25,387 bases of DNA from JAPLDA01 sp043787975 (GCA_043787975.1 JAYVUK010000076.1:1-25387), one strand, 5' to 3'. Positions 15,941-23,917 are shown, numbered from the stretch's first letter. Numbers and translations are program-made. Notes: generated from the letters alone by a model not told the origin.

Positions 15941-17065
15941 ATGAAAAAAATTGTTGTTCTCGGAGCCGGACGAGTTGGAAGGACGATGGCCATTGATCTT
16001 TGCAGCGATTATGCTGTTACTTCCGTTGATGCAAGCGAAGAAAATTTATCCGTACTAAAATCAAAATCTTCAGTGAACACCGTGAAGGCTGATCTTTCCA
16101 GTTCATCTGAAATAAAAAAAGTAATTGCCGATGCTGATCTCGTGATTGGCGCTGTTCCTGGTTTCATGGGTTTTGAAATGGTGAAGACCGTGATCAGTTC
16201 CGGGAAAAATATTGTCGACATTTCATTTTTCAATGAAGACATTTTTTTGCTCGATGAGCTGGCAAAGAAAAATAATGTAACCGCGGTGATGGATTGCGGC
16301 GTTGCCCCGGGAATGGACAACATCATACTTGGATATCACAATAAACAAATGAATGTGGAAGTTTTTGAATGTCTTGTTGGCGGCTTACCGGTGATCCGGA
16401 CATTTCCGTATGAATACAAAGCACCGTTTTCACCGATTGATGTGATTGCCGAATACACTCGTCCCGCGCGATTTGTAAAAGAAGGGCAATTGGTTACGCG
16501 TCCTGCTTTGAGCGATGCGGAGTTGATTGAGTTTGACAAGGTCGGAACATTGGAAGCATTTAACACGGATGGATTGCGAAGCCTGATCAAAACGATGAAG
16601 ATTCCGAACATGATTGAACGGACGTTGCGTTACCCCGGACACATCAACTATATGAAAGTACTTCGTGAGACAGGTTTCTTCAGCGAAGAACCAATAACCG
16701 TTGGCGGACAACAGGTCAAACCCATTGATGTCACGTCAAAATTATTATTTCCGAAATGGAAACTGGAGGAAGGCGAAGAGGAATTTACCCTGATGCGTGT
16801 TTCTGTAAAGGGGAAAAAGGATGGAAAGGAGAAAGAATATATTTATACGTTATTAGATCGTTCTGATAAAAAATCTAACACATCTTCCATGTCACGCACC
16901 ACTGGATACACATGTACAGCAGTAGCGCGATTAGTGATTGAAAACAATTACAAACGAATTGGTATCAGCCCGCCTGAGTTTGTTGGTGAAGAAGAAAAGT
17001 GTTTTCAGTATGTTCTGCAATATTTAAAGGAGAGAAACGTAATTTATCAGGTTAGTGAAAAGTAA
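15941..17065 (+). CDS. Saccharopine dehydrogenase family protein
   Basis: A 374-residue NAD(P)-dependent oxidoreductase. The Rossmann motif opens the protein (MKKIVVLGAGRVGRTMAIDL, GxGxxG), and therefore the start is at 15941 rather than the 30-residue longer frame, whose extra part is translated from the inverted repeat. The saccharopine dehydrogenase N-terminal domain follows to about residue 130 (VMDCGVAPGMDNIILGY). The C-terminal catalytic domain has GGLPV, RYPGHINYMKVLRETGFF and a final helix-rich part. Homologues act on saccharopine (lysine metabolism) or related opine-like or carboxynorspermidine substrates; the substrate cannot be read from the sequence. No lysine pathway gene is adjacent. 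The length matches the single-function bacterial enzymes. Confidence 0.88.
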   Translation: MKKIVVLGAGRVGRTMAIDLCSDYAVTSVDASEENLSVLKSKSSVNTVKADLSSSSEIKKVIADADLVIGAVPGFMGFEMVKTVISSGKNIVDISFFNEDIFLLDELAKKNNVTAVMDCGVAPGMDNIILGYHNKQMNVEVFECLVGGLPVIRTFPYEYKAPFSPIDVIAEYTRPARFVKEGQLVTRPALSDAELIEFDKVGTLEAFNTDGLRSLIKTMKIPNMIERTLRYPGHINYMKVLRETGFFSEEPITVGGQQVKPIDVTSKLLFPKWKLEEGEEEFTLMRVSVKGKKDGKEKEYIYTLLDRSDKKSNTSSMSRTTGYTCTAVARLVIENNYKRIGISPPEFVGEEEKCFQYVLQYLKERNVIYQVSEK

Positions 17066-17154
17066 ATTATTGACAGAACAACACACGCTTTTGAATGTTG
17101 TCTTACTTTACTTTCTTTGCAAGCTATTTAATTTAAAATTTCTAATTTCTTTAC

Positions 17155-17233
17155 GGGGATGTAGCTCAGTTGGCTAGAGCGCTTGTCCCGCTGCCGGGAC
17201 AAGATGTCGTCAGTTTTGAGTCATCATCATCGT
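17155..17233 (+). pseudogene. Degenerate tRNA-Ala-like sequence (copy 1)
   Basis: The 5' half is a good tRNA-Ala: GGGGATG, TA, D-arm GCTC-AGTTGGCTA-GAGC. The anticodon arm is abnormal: CTTGTCCCG-CTGC-CGGGACAAG (17182-17203), a 22-nt hairpin instead of the usual 17-nt arm, with no readable anticodon. The T arm (GTCAG-TTTTGAG-TCATC) does not pair and the 3' acceptor strand (ATCATCG) fits GGGGATG only partly. It is therefore a tRNA remnant that sits directly before a decayed GIY-YIG gene. Confidence 0.75.
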
Positions 17234-17257
17234 ACCGCATTACTAATTTTTTCTTTT

Positions 17258-17419
17258 GTGCATTTTTTTTACCTACTTTATTCTAATAGAACTAACAAAT
17301 TTTATAACGGCTCAAGCCATGATCCTGAATTAAGGTTAAAACTTCACAACGAAGGTGCAACTCCATTTGTCTCGGTATCGGAACTTTCTTTTCTTTGCAC
17401 CTCAAAATTTTGGTTCTGA
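17258..17419 (+). pseudogene. Truncated GIY-YIG nuclease gene (copy A)
   Basis: Starting at a possible GTG (VHFFYLLYSNRTNKF), the frame matches the N-terminal part of the complete GIY-YIG protein at 17509-17763 almost residue for residue up to LRLKLHNEGAT, with the motif FYNGSS where the family has YIG. After that it diverges (PFVSVSELSF...) and stops at 17419, lacking the segment with the catalytic glutamate. No ATG stands at the equivalent start position. I read it as a decayed duplicate. It ends three bases before the intact tRNA. Confidence 0.7.
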
Positions 17420-17422
17420 TTC

Positions 17423-17496
<74 letters not shown>

Positions 17497-17508
17497 CCTT
17501 TTTTTGGT

Positions 17509-17763
17509 ATGATATATTTCTTTTATGTTTTGTATTCAAGGCGAACCAATAAATTTTATTACTGTTCAAGCTATGATCCTGAGTTGAGACTAAAACTTCA
17601 TAATGAAGGCGCTACGGTTTCAACGAAGTCAGGTATACCGTGGAGTTTAGTTTATTTTGAAAAATATGAATCAAAAACAGAAGCGCTGAAGAGGGAGAAG
17701 GAAATTAAACGTATGAAAAATCGAAGATATATTATTTCATTGACAGGTTTGGATGTCGGTTAG
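17509..17763 (+). CDS. GIY-YIG nuclease family protein (copy B)
   Basis: I start this 84-residue single-domain protein at ATG 17509; the open frame reaches 17455, but that part is a translation of the tRNA. The domain order is YFFYVLYS (GIY strand, Tyr6), KFYYCSS (YIG position), LRLKLHN (catalytic Arg27), PWSLVYFE, and EALKREKEIKRMKNRR with metal-ligand Glu63. The family glycine in YIG is replaced by cysteine (YYC), while the decayed neighbour keeps a glycine (YNG). Such small proteins resemble UvrC-type GIY-YIG nucleases and may nick DNA. The last residues (TGLDVG) and stop overlap a tRNA remnant. Position between tRNA-Ala sequences suggests a tRNA-targeting selfish element. Confidence 0.82.
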   Translation: MIYFFYVLYSRRTNKFYYCSSYDPELRLKLHNEGATVSTKSGIPWSLVYFEKYESKTEALKREKEIKRMKNRRYIISLTGLDVG

Positions 17764-17819
17764 AGCGCTTGTCCCGATGTCGGGACAAGAGGTCATCGGT
17801 TCGACTCCGATATGCTCCA
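17751..17819 (+). pseudogene. Degenerate tRNA-Ala-like sequence (copy 3)
   Basis: The 3' half is identical to the intact tRNA-Ala (variable loop, T arm ATCGG-TTCGACT-CCGAT, acceptor ATGCTCC, A). The 5' half is damaged: GGATGTCGGTTAGAGC lacks most of the D arm and cannot pair with the acceptor. The anticodon arm is replaced by CTTGTCCCG-ATGT-CGGGACAAG (17768-17789), the same kind of change as in copy 1. Its first bases also encode the end of the GIY-YIG protein. Confidence 0.75.
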
Positions 17820-18011
17820 CTGAATTGGTAGTGTTTTTTGTGATTTCCTATATTTGAATGTTATGTGCAACTCTAAAACCACCCTACGAACTTCAAACTT
17901 TTATGCTTTGAACGAACAGTTTTTCGGATTTCGCAGGACAACAACAGACACTGCTTCTAATGCCTACGCTAAAAAATAAATTTGTAAAAAAAACCACTCA
18001 CTCCATCGCAC

Positions 18012-18076
18012 AAAACACACTTTCATTTTTTTGCTCACACACAAAACCATCACGAAAAAAAATGAAAGAGTGTTTT
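18012..18076. repeat. 21-bp imperfect inverted repeat before the Crp/Fnr gene
   Basis: Arms 18012-18032 and 18056-18076 pair at 20 of 21 positions (core CTTTCATTTTTTT / AAAAAAATGAAAG) around a 23-nt loop. It ends 17 bases before the Crp/Fnr ATG, so it could form a 5'-leader hairpin or be a regulator binding site. Confidence 0.6.
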
Positions 18077-18093
18077 CGCCATCACTATAGAAT

Positions 18094-18675
18094 ATGAAGG
18101 AACTTCTCAAACAAAATATAAGTAACCACATTTCTCTCACTGTTAGCGAAATGGAAGAGTTCTGCTCTTTGTTTAAAGAAAAAAATATTAAAAGGAAAAA
18201 TTTTCTATTGAGAGAAGGAGAGGTTTGTAAGTTTGAGGGATTTGTAACGAAAGGACTTTTTCGTGTATATCATATTGACCAAAACGGCTTTGAACAAATA
18301 CTTTATTTTGCACCTGAAAATTGGTGGATTACGGATATAGATAGCTTTACCAATCAAAAGCCATCTCAACTTTTTATAGATGCTCTTGAGGATAGTGAGG
18401 TGTTTTTAATTTCAAAAAAAGATAAAGAACTTGCTTATGCAAATTTACCGATAATAGAAAAGCTATTTCGGGTAATGACCCAAAAAACGCATGTTGCTTT
18501 GCAGAGAAGAATGATAGACAATTTGAGTAAAACGGCTGACCAGCGTTACGCTGATTTTATAGAAAAATATCCGATACTTTTTCAACGACTTACCAATCTG
18601 CAAATAGCAGCATACCTTGGCATTAGTCATGAATTTTTGAGTAAAATCAGAAATAAAATTACCAAAACGAAATAA
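18094..18675 (+). CDS. Crp/Fnr family transcriptional regulator
   Basis: A 193-residue regulator. Residues about 25-120 form a cyclic-nucleotide-binding-type beta barrel (NFLLREGEVCKFEGFVTKGLFRVYHIDQNG, then EQILYFAPENWWITD). A long dimerisation helix lies around 125-150 and a C-terminal helix-turn-helix around 165-190 (TNLQIAAYLGISHEFLSKIR). No FNR-type cysteine cluster is visible, and the cAMP-contact residues of true CRP are not evident, so the effector is unknown. It sits immediately upstream of an MBL-fold/SnoaL gene pair, with two palindromes in the 80-bp gap, and probably regulates that pair. This reading of the regulon is inference. Base composition is AT-rich compared with the core genes. 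Confidence 0.9.
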   Translation: MKELLKQNISNHISLTVSEMEEFCSLFKEKNIKRKNFLLREGEVCKFEGFVTKGLFRVYHIDQNGFEQILYFAPENWWITDIDSFTNQKPSQLFIDALEDSEVFLISKKDKELAYANLPIIEKLFRVMTQKTHVALQRRMIDNLSKTADQRYADFIEKYPILFQRLTNLQIAAYLGISHEFLSKIRNKITKTK

Positions 18676-18687
18676 GTTTTTAATTTA

Positions 18688-18714
18688 TTGAACTTGTTCA
18701 ATGTTTTCAAACAT
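18688..18714. promoter_or_regulatory. Two back-to-back palindromic operator candidates
   Basis: TTGAAC-TT-GTTCAA (18688-18701) and ATGTTT-TC-AAACAT (18701-18714) are both perfect 14-base palindromes and share one base. The first resembles an FNR/CRP-type site (TTGAA-N4-TTCAA). They lie 42-68 bases before the MBL gene start. A -7-like CATCTTTG occurs at about 18726-18733, which would put the palindromes over or beside the promoter. Confidence 0.55.
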
Positions 18715-18755
18715 TAGATGATAGCATCTTTGCAGCATCATTTAAAACAAAAAAA

Positions 18756-19646
18756 ATGAAACAAATTATTTCAAAAATATTTCTAACAATTTTAATTTTA
18801 ATCAATATGGACATACAAGCACAAAATTTTAAAACTATTGAAACAAGCAGTTTAAAACTACAAGTTTACAACGCATCAGAAAACAGTTTTGGTGTAGCAT
18901 CGGTAATCGTTTCAGGAAAAACAGATGCCGTTTTAATTGACGCACAATTTACTTTGGCAGATGCCGAAAAAGTAGCACAGGAAATTAAAAGTTCGGGCAA
19001 AACATTAAAGGCAATTTATGTTTCTCATGGCGACCCTGACTTTTATTTTGGAATGGAAGTATTCAAAAAATATTTTCCCGAAGTTACCGCTTATGCTTCT
19101 CCTGTAACAGTAGAACACATCAAAGCAACGGCACAAAAGAAATTAGAGGTTTGGGGAGAAAGGTTAGGCAAAAACATTACATCAAATGTGATTTTACCGC
19201 AAGTTTTAAAAGGAAGCAGCCTTGATTTGGAAGGACAGAAATTAGAAATTATCAGCTTAGAAGAATTTCCATCTAAAACTTTTGTTTGGATACCTTCTAT
19301 TAAAGCAGTAGTAGGTGGCATCAATATTTTCGGCACTACATTTCATCTTTGGATGGCGGATGCACAAACAACAGATGCACGTAAACAATGGATAAATGTG
19401 TTGGATAAAATTGAATCATTACATCCTACAATTGTAATTCCTGCTCATGCAAAATCTGAAACAGCTTTTGATATTTCGGCAGTAAAACACACTAAAGAGT
19501 ATATCCAATTTTATGAAGAAGCATTGAAAACCAACAAAACTTCGGAAGCCCTAATTGCAGCGTTAAAAGCAAAATTCCCAACGCTAACATTTGAAACCGC
19601 TTTGCAAATTGGAGCCAAAGTAAATACATGTGAAATGAAATGGTAA
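18756..19646 (+). CDS. Exported MBL-fold hydrolase-like protein
   Basis: The 296-residue product begins with a signal peptide (MKQIISKIFLTILILINMDIQAQ), so it acts in the periplasm. The beta-lactamase fold is recognisable from VASVIVSGKTDAVLIDAQ, the metal loop SHGDPDFYFG at residues 90-99, VVGGINIFG and the late PAHAKSE segment. The usual HxHxDH motif is reduced to H91-x-D93-x-D95-F96; the second and third histidines are missing. It may bind one metal or use another chemistry. The downstream SnoaL-like gene overlaps its last seven bases, so the two are translationally coupled, and the Crp/Fnr gene upstream is the likely regulator. The substrate is unknown. Confidence 0.85.
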   Translation: MKQIISKIFLTILILINMDIQAQNFKTIETSSLKLQVYNASENSFGVASVIVSGKTDAVLIDAQFTLADAEKVAQEIKSSGKTLKAIYVSHGDPDFYFGMEVFKKYFPEVTAYASPVTVEHIKATAQKKLEVWGERLGKNITSNVILPQVLKGSSLDLEGQKLEIISLEEFPSKTFVWIPSIKAVVGGINIFGTTFHLWMADAQTTDARKQWINVLDKIESLHPTIVIPAHAKSETAFDISAVKHTKEYIQFYEEALKTNKTSEALIAALKAKFPTLTFETALQIGAKVNTCEMKW

Positions 19647-20101
19647 AACAAATAATCGTCAACTTGACAATGCTCATTGCGTTGTCAAGTTGTTCATTAA
19701 ATAAGAATGGAATGACAAATCTTGAAATTATAAAAAGCACGTATGAAGAAAAAAATTCGGAAGAAAACGAAAAAAATTTGGCTACACATGTAGCCGAAAA
19801 TATTTCATGGACAGAAGCAAAAGGCTTCCCTTATGCAGGAACTTACTTTGGTTTAGAAGCCGTTGCACAAAATGTTTTTAGCAGATTAGGTAGCGAATGG
19901 ATTGATTACAAATTCACGCCTGAAGATTATGTTGCCAGCGATGATAAAGTAATTGCCTATGGCACTTATACAGGTACTTACAAACTTACAGGCAAAGCCT
20001 TTACAGCAAGAGTAGCCCATGTTTGGAAATTGAAGGATAGAAAAATAATCAGCTTTGAACAGTTTGTTGATAGTAAGGTGGTGAATGATACCATGAAGTA
20101 A
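19640..20101 (+). CDS. SnoaL-like / NTF2-fold lipoprotein
   Basis: A 153-residue protein whose N-terminus has a lipobox (LIALSSC, Cys18), so it is probably lipid-anchored in the periplasm. The rest looks like a SnoaL/nuclear transport factor 2 cone fold: an early helix (LEIIKSTYEEKNSE), ISWTEAKGFPYAGTYFG, AVAQNVFSRLGSEW, a curved sheet (VIAYGTYTGTYKLTGK) and HVWKLKDRKIISFEQFVD. Members are enzymes or ligand-binding proteins acting on small molecules; the specific role is unknown. The ATG at 19640 lies inside the end of the MBL gene (ATGGTAA), a classic coupling overlap. It is the last gene of the regulator-MBL-SnoaL group. Confidence 0.85.
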   Translation: MVKQIIVNLTMLIALSSCSLNKNGMTNLEIIKSTYEEKNSEENEKNLATHVAENISWTEAKGFPYAGTYFGLEAVAQNVFSRLGSEWIDYKFTPEDYVASDDKVIAYGTYTGTYKLTGKAFTARVAHVWKLKDRKIISFEQFVDSKVVNDTMK

Positions 20102-20569
20102 AATTGCGCCACATACTTTATACCTTTGCACTTGCAAGCCAACACTGCGACCAAAGTTTTTAAGAGAGTATTTTTTTCTCCACCCAAAAAAATCACCGCA
20201 CTTTTTTTACAAATTTATTTTTTTGCCACCGCACGGCTAACTGCGAACTCCAACATTTGTGCATCTAATGTAAATCGCTTTTAAGTACCTTCGTGCGAAC
20301 TTCAAACAGTGTTGCCTCGGATGAACAGCAGAGCAGCACATAACAGTAAGATTAAAAGAAATAAAAAAAAGAAGGGCTTTGAGAGGGAAACAAACAGTGG
20401 TGCAAGTAACAAACATTCTGCATGTGCAAAAAAATGTGAACTACTTTGCGGCAAATAATTTATCTTTTTGTTCGCTTTTTTTTGCCGGGACAGTTGTGCT
20501 TCCTATCGCTTCTTTTTTTACTTCTTTAATCCCTTCTTCGTTATAGGCAATGTTTATATCCTTAGGCAA
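20102..20569. other. 468-bp non-coding stretch at the right end of the cassette
   Basis: No convincing coding frame is present. It carries the inverted counterparts of the left cassette end (20202-20223, 20241-20251, 20330-20344). It also carries a direct match to the left side: CGAACTTCAAAC, 15 bases, GAACAG (20296-20328; compare 17887-17919). The last 100 bases before the YwqK-like gene hold only T-rich sequence and no clear promoter. Confidence 0.5.
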
Positions 20570-21340
20570 ATGAAATCATCTTTCTTCATTTTCTTGTTCA
20601 CTTTCGCATTAAAATCCTGCCTTGCTCAGCAAATCTCCATTGATACAATTTATTCCAACAATAGAATTCAATCAATCAACTATAAAAATGACGGAAGTAT
20701 AATAAGAATCATACGGTTTAATGATGACGAAACAAAGCGCGCAGAATTTAATTATAAAAACAATCTCAGGAATGGCATTGGAAAATGGTATTATCCAAAC
20801 GGAAACCTGAGAGTAAGCTGTATGTTCATCAATGATTTGGAATACGGAGATTGCTACCGTTATTTTCCATCTGGAAAATTGCAATCAACGTGTCAATATA
20901 AGAACGGTTTCATAAATGGACTCCTTACATACTATTATGAAAGCGGTAAAATTTTTTTCATTGGGAATTATAAAAAGGGTAAATTGAATGGAGAACTTAC
21001 TTACTACCATGAGAACGGACAAATTGAGTATGTTGGAAATTTTAAAATGGATAAAATGTCGGGTGAACGTTTTGCCTATGATGAAAATGGAAATCCTTTA
21101 AATGGAACCGTTATTACTATGCTTAATAATTCAGAATCATATCGTAAAGGAACATATATTAATGGAAGGCCGGAAGGTGAAATGAAGGTCTATTCAGACA
21201 ATAGCATAAAACTTTTAGCAAACTTTACGAACGGAAAACCAGATGGTTTAGTTCACCATTATAATACACACGAACAGGATTCATTGATTGAAACCTACAA
21301 AGACGGGAAGTACATAAAAGAGTCTAAACTAAAAAAGTAA
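20570..21340 (+). CDS. MORN-repeat / YwqK-family exported protein (second copy)
   Basis: I start this 256-residue protein at ATG 20570 (MKSSFFIFLFTFALKSCLAQ), which gives a clean signal peptide; the open frame extends 34 residues further, but that part is a Phe-rich translation of spacer DNA. The mature part has eight or so units of about 23 residues, such as RNGIGKWYYPNGNLRVSCMF, FINGLLTYYYESGKIFFIGN and LNGELTYYHENGQIEYVGN. These are MORN-variant repeats as in the YwqK antitoxin-like family. It is a distant paralogue of the protein at 4537-5268 and likewise has no toxin gene beside it. Function unknown; an envelope location is likely from the signal peptide. Confidence 0.85.
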   Translation: MKSSFFIFLFTFALKSCLAQQISIDTIYSNNRIQSINYKNDGSIIRIIRFNDDETKRAEFNYKNNLRNGIGKWYYPNGNLRVSCMFINDLEYGDCYRYFPSGKLQSTCQYKNGFINGLLTYYYESGKIFFIGNYKKGKLNGELTYYHENGQIEYVGNFKMDKMSGERFAYDENGNPLNGTVITMLNNSESYRKGTYINGRPEGEMKVYSDNSIKLLANFTNGKPDGLVHHYNTHEQDSLIETYKDGKYIKESKLKK

Positions 21341-21431
21341 AATATCTTTGTGCACCGACAACATCAATTGAACGGAAATGATTCACCGAACAGGTAAAGA
21401 TTTTTTGTTTTCAAGATTTTCAATCCGGCAA

Positions 21432-21911
21432 TCAATTCCACTTATTCTTTTCCATCTCACGAATCTTAATAAGCGAACAGGTAATGTTTGCAAAAACAGT
21501 TTTATTGGTCTTGAGAAAATAATCGGTAGCACCATGGCGCAATGTTTCAACAGCTTTTTCAAGATCGTCCTGACCTGAAACAATGATGACGATAGCCATC
21601 GGGTTTACTGCTTTTATTTTTTGAAGAACAATTAATCCGTTCGGACCTTCGTCAAATTCGTAATCGAGAATGATTTTTCGGCGATCGTTTGAACGGTAAT
21701 TTTTAAGAAATTCATTACCGTTTGAAAAAAGATCGGAATTTAATTCCAGTGACGATAAAAGATAATCTTTCAGCATGAAACCGAATCCGGGATCGTCGTC
21801 AATAATTACGATTTCGGAGTCGCCCGTAACATCTTCGATTTTTACTTCAAAAGGTTTTTCGGTAGGACATTGCATGGTAGAGCGTGTTTGCAAAGCATCA
21901 AAATTAAACAT
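21432..21911 (-). CDS. Stand-alone response regulator (receiver domain only)
   Basis: This 159-residue protein is a CheY-like receiver domain with a 30-residue N-terminal extension. The acidic pocket is at Asp38-Asp40 (VIIDDDPGFG), the phosphoacceptor is Asp83 (IILDYEF), the Ser/Thr switch is Ser112 (IIVSGQDD) and the conserved Lys is Lys134 (DYFLKTNK). All functional positions are present, so it should be phosphorylatable. There is no DNA-binding or enzymatic output domain and no histidine kinase in the window, so its partner is unknown. It lies 50 bp downstream of the TPR membrane protein gene on the same strand and may share its transcript. Confidence 0.9.
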   Translation of the reverse strand: MFNFDALQTRSTMQCPTEKPFEVKIEDVTGDSEIVIIDDDPGFGFMLKDYLLSSLELNSDLFSNGNEFLKNYRSNDRRKIILDYEFDEGPNGLIVLQKIKAVNPMAIVIIVSGQDDLEKAVETLRHGATDYFLKTNKTVFANITCSLIKIREMEKNKWN

Positions 21912-21961
21912 TGAAATCGGATAGGAGCGAGATCAACAAGAAAATACTTTCTCTACGCAGT

Positions 21962-23917
21962 TTATTTTTTCCAATCAGCCATGTAACCATCCACACCAGG
22001 GAGCCCGGCTGCTTTTGCTTGTTCCGCAAAACGTATGGCAGTAGCAAAGTCGGATTTTGCAGCGTAGCATTGTGCCAGCATCAAATAGACAAGAGGATTC
22101 TTTCCTTCTTTTTGTATATACGTATTGAAGTTTTGCATCGCTTCGTCAATCTGTTTCCGATCGAACAGCAATCGTCCCCTGTTTATATATGGATCCACTA
22201 AATCAGGATTTATTTTGGTAGCCATATCATAGTCCTTCAATCCATCATCAAATTTTCCAAAGATGCAATAGATATTTCCACGGTTGCAATACGCTTCAAA
22301 CTTATCAGGATTCAGTTGAATGGACCGGTTAAAATCCATCAGGGAAGAGTCCAGGTTGTTTTTCATTGCTCTCACGATGCCTCGTGTAATGTATGCATCT
22401 GCCCAATCCGGTTTCATTTTGATTGCACGATCTGCATATACCAGCGCTGAATCATAAGAACCCATGGCCCGATACGCTTCACCGAGACTGCCGACTGCGT
22501 CCGGGAAATTCGAGTTTAGTTGAATGGCTTTCGTGAAATCGTCCACTGCATTTTTGTATTCTCCTTTCGTCTTGTATTCGTTCCCGCGGTTATTGAAAGC
22601 GATCGGAATTTTAGGATTCGTACTGATTACATCCGTCCAAAATGATATGGGATCTTTCCAGACCTTGATTCGATCATGCAGCACGGTGACTAAATAGAGG
22701 CTGTATACAATCAACCCGACAGAGAAAGCTGTTTGTAAAGATTTTGAATGTTGCGCAGCAATCCATTGAAACAGGTAATAAAAGAGAACAAAGTAAAGCA
22801 TCACGGAAGGAACATAACTGTATCGTTCAGAAAAGATGGTCGGACCAACCGGAATTATCATCAGCACCAATGCAACCGTTGAAATAAAATATCCTGCGCT
22901 GAAAAAAATAATTTTGGTTTTCCGCAGGGATAAAAAAAGTGCAATGGCGAGCAGTATAACAACGGCTCCGCTTATATAGTAAGAGGAAGGAATACGATCA
23001 TCTACTAAAACAGGATACTGATAATAACCCGATAAGCCGTAGGGAAAAACTAATTTACTTGCATACAACAACAGATTTTGGCAGCCAAAAAATAACCGGT
23101 CAAGAAAAGTAAAGTGAACATCTACTGCCATGGATCCGCCACTGCTTGCGGCATGAACTGAAATTAATCCCATAACTACAGCCAATGCGATGAACGGAAT
23201 TTTTTCAAGAATAATTTTCGTGCTGAATTTCCTGTTGTAAAAGAAATCTATTAAGAACATCACCGGAACGATGGATACGGCCATCGTTTTTGAAAATACC
23301 GAAATCGTAAAAAACAAAAATGTAAACAGGATGTATTTCGTCTTGAAATTTTTTTGGACATACAGCAGGTATGAAATCATTGCTGCGAAAAAAAACATGG
23401 AATACAGCATGTCTTTTCGTTCGGCAGCCCACACCACCGATTCAACTCGCATGGGTGTGATGGCGAAAAAGAGTGTTGTGAAAAAAGTGATGTAATTATT
23501 TTTGGAAATTAGAAAAACGATGCGAGCAACCAACAAAATATTGATGAGGTGCATGATGATACTTACCCAGTGATAACCCGAAGCTTTCAAACCGAAAAAA
23601 TGATATTCGATCATGTATGAAAACAAGTGCAACGGCTGGTAGTTTGCAAAATAGATTTCTGAAAAGATTCGCTTGATATTAATACTTGAAATCTCTTTGA
23701 TCAATGGATTGTTGCTGATCAATGCAGGATCATCAAAATTGGAAAAGCCATTTTTGATAGCCGGGAAAAATGCAATGAGTGCAAGCAGGATGATGGCAAC
23801 TATACCGGCATAGAGTTGAAAAAGGTCGCTGTTTGTTTTGGAAGTTTTTCCTTTGACCGGTGGTTTGTCAGCATTGACTTTTGCTGAAGATAGTTTCTTC
23901 TTTTGTTGTTTCGGCAT
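21962..23917 (-). CDS. TMTC-like membrane protein with C-terminal TPR repeats
   Basis: The 651-residue protein has a basic N-terminus, about ten transmembrane helices (residues 34-420) and six TPR units (about 430-640, e.g. AFNNRGNEYKTKGEYKNAVD, AYCNRGNIYCIFGKFDDGLK). The membrane part resembles GT-C glycosyltransferases. It has an acidic pair in the first periplasmic loop (NFDDPALISNNPLI), a WVSIIMHLINILL helix and the segment MRVESVVWAAERKDMLY, similar to eukaryotic TMTC O-mannosyltransferases. It could transfer a sugar from a lipid carrier to exported proteins; the reaction is inferred from architecture only. Neighbours are a calcium-binding outer-membrane-type protein upstream and a response regulator downstream, all on the minus strand with 50-70 bp gaps. 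Confidence 0.82.
   Translation of the reverse strand: MPKQQKKKLSSAKVNADKPPVKGKTSKTNSDLFQLYAGIVAIILLALIAFFPAIKNGFSNFDDPALISNNPLIKEISSINIKRIFSEIYFANYQPLHLFSYMIEYHFFGLKASGYHWVSIIMHLINILLVARIVFLISKNNYITFFTTLFFAITPMRVESVVWAAERKDMLYSMFFFAAMISYLLYVQKNFKTKYILFTFLFFTISVFSKTMAVSIVPVMFLIDFFYNRKFSTKIILEKIPFIALAVVMGLISVHAASSGGSMAVDVHFTFLDRLFFGCQNLLLYASKLVFPYGLSGYYQYPVLVDDRIPSSYYISGAVVILLAIALFLSLRKTKIIFFSAGYFISTVALVLMIIPVGPTIFSERYSYVPSVMLYFVLFYYLFQWIAAQHSKSLQTAFSVGLIVYSLYLVTVLHDRIKVWKDPISFWTDVISTNPKIPIAFNNRGNEYKTKGEYKNAVDDFTKAIQLNSNFPDAVGSLGEAYRAMGSYDSALVYADRAIKMKPDWADAYITRGIVRAMKNNLDSSLMDFNRSIQLNPDKFEAYCNRGNIYCIFGKFDDGLKDYDMATKINPDLVDPYINRGRLLFDRKQIDEAMQNFNTYIQKEGKNPLVYLMLAQCYAAKSDFATAIRFAEQAKAAGLPGVDGYMADWKK

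Larger units (their letters stand above)
17860..20344. mobile_element. Putative gene cassette bounded by inverted sequence blocks
   Basis: Three blocks to the left of the Crp/Fnr gene recur in the same order and inverted orientation right of the SnoaL-like gene: GTTATGTGCnnCTCT (17860-17874; 20330-20344), GGA(T/G)TTCGCAG (17926-17936; 20241-20251) and a 22-base perfect A/T-rich block centred on TAAATTTGTA (17971-17992; 20202-20223). The enclosed 2.5 kb is visibly more AT-rich than the core genes around it. No transposase, integrase or target duplication is visible, so the mobility mechanism is unknown. Confidence 0.4.

Noticed and set aside
17860..20344. Integron attC sites at the cassette ends
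   Set aside because: GTTATGTGC and GCACATAAC look superficially like attC core sites, but they do not fit RYYYAAC/GTTRRRY and no integron integrase is present.
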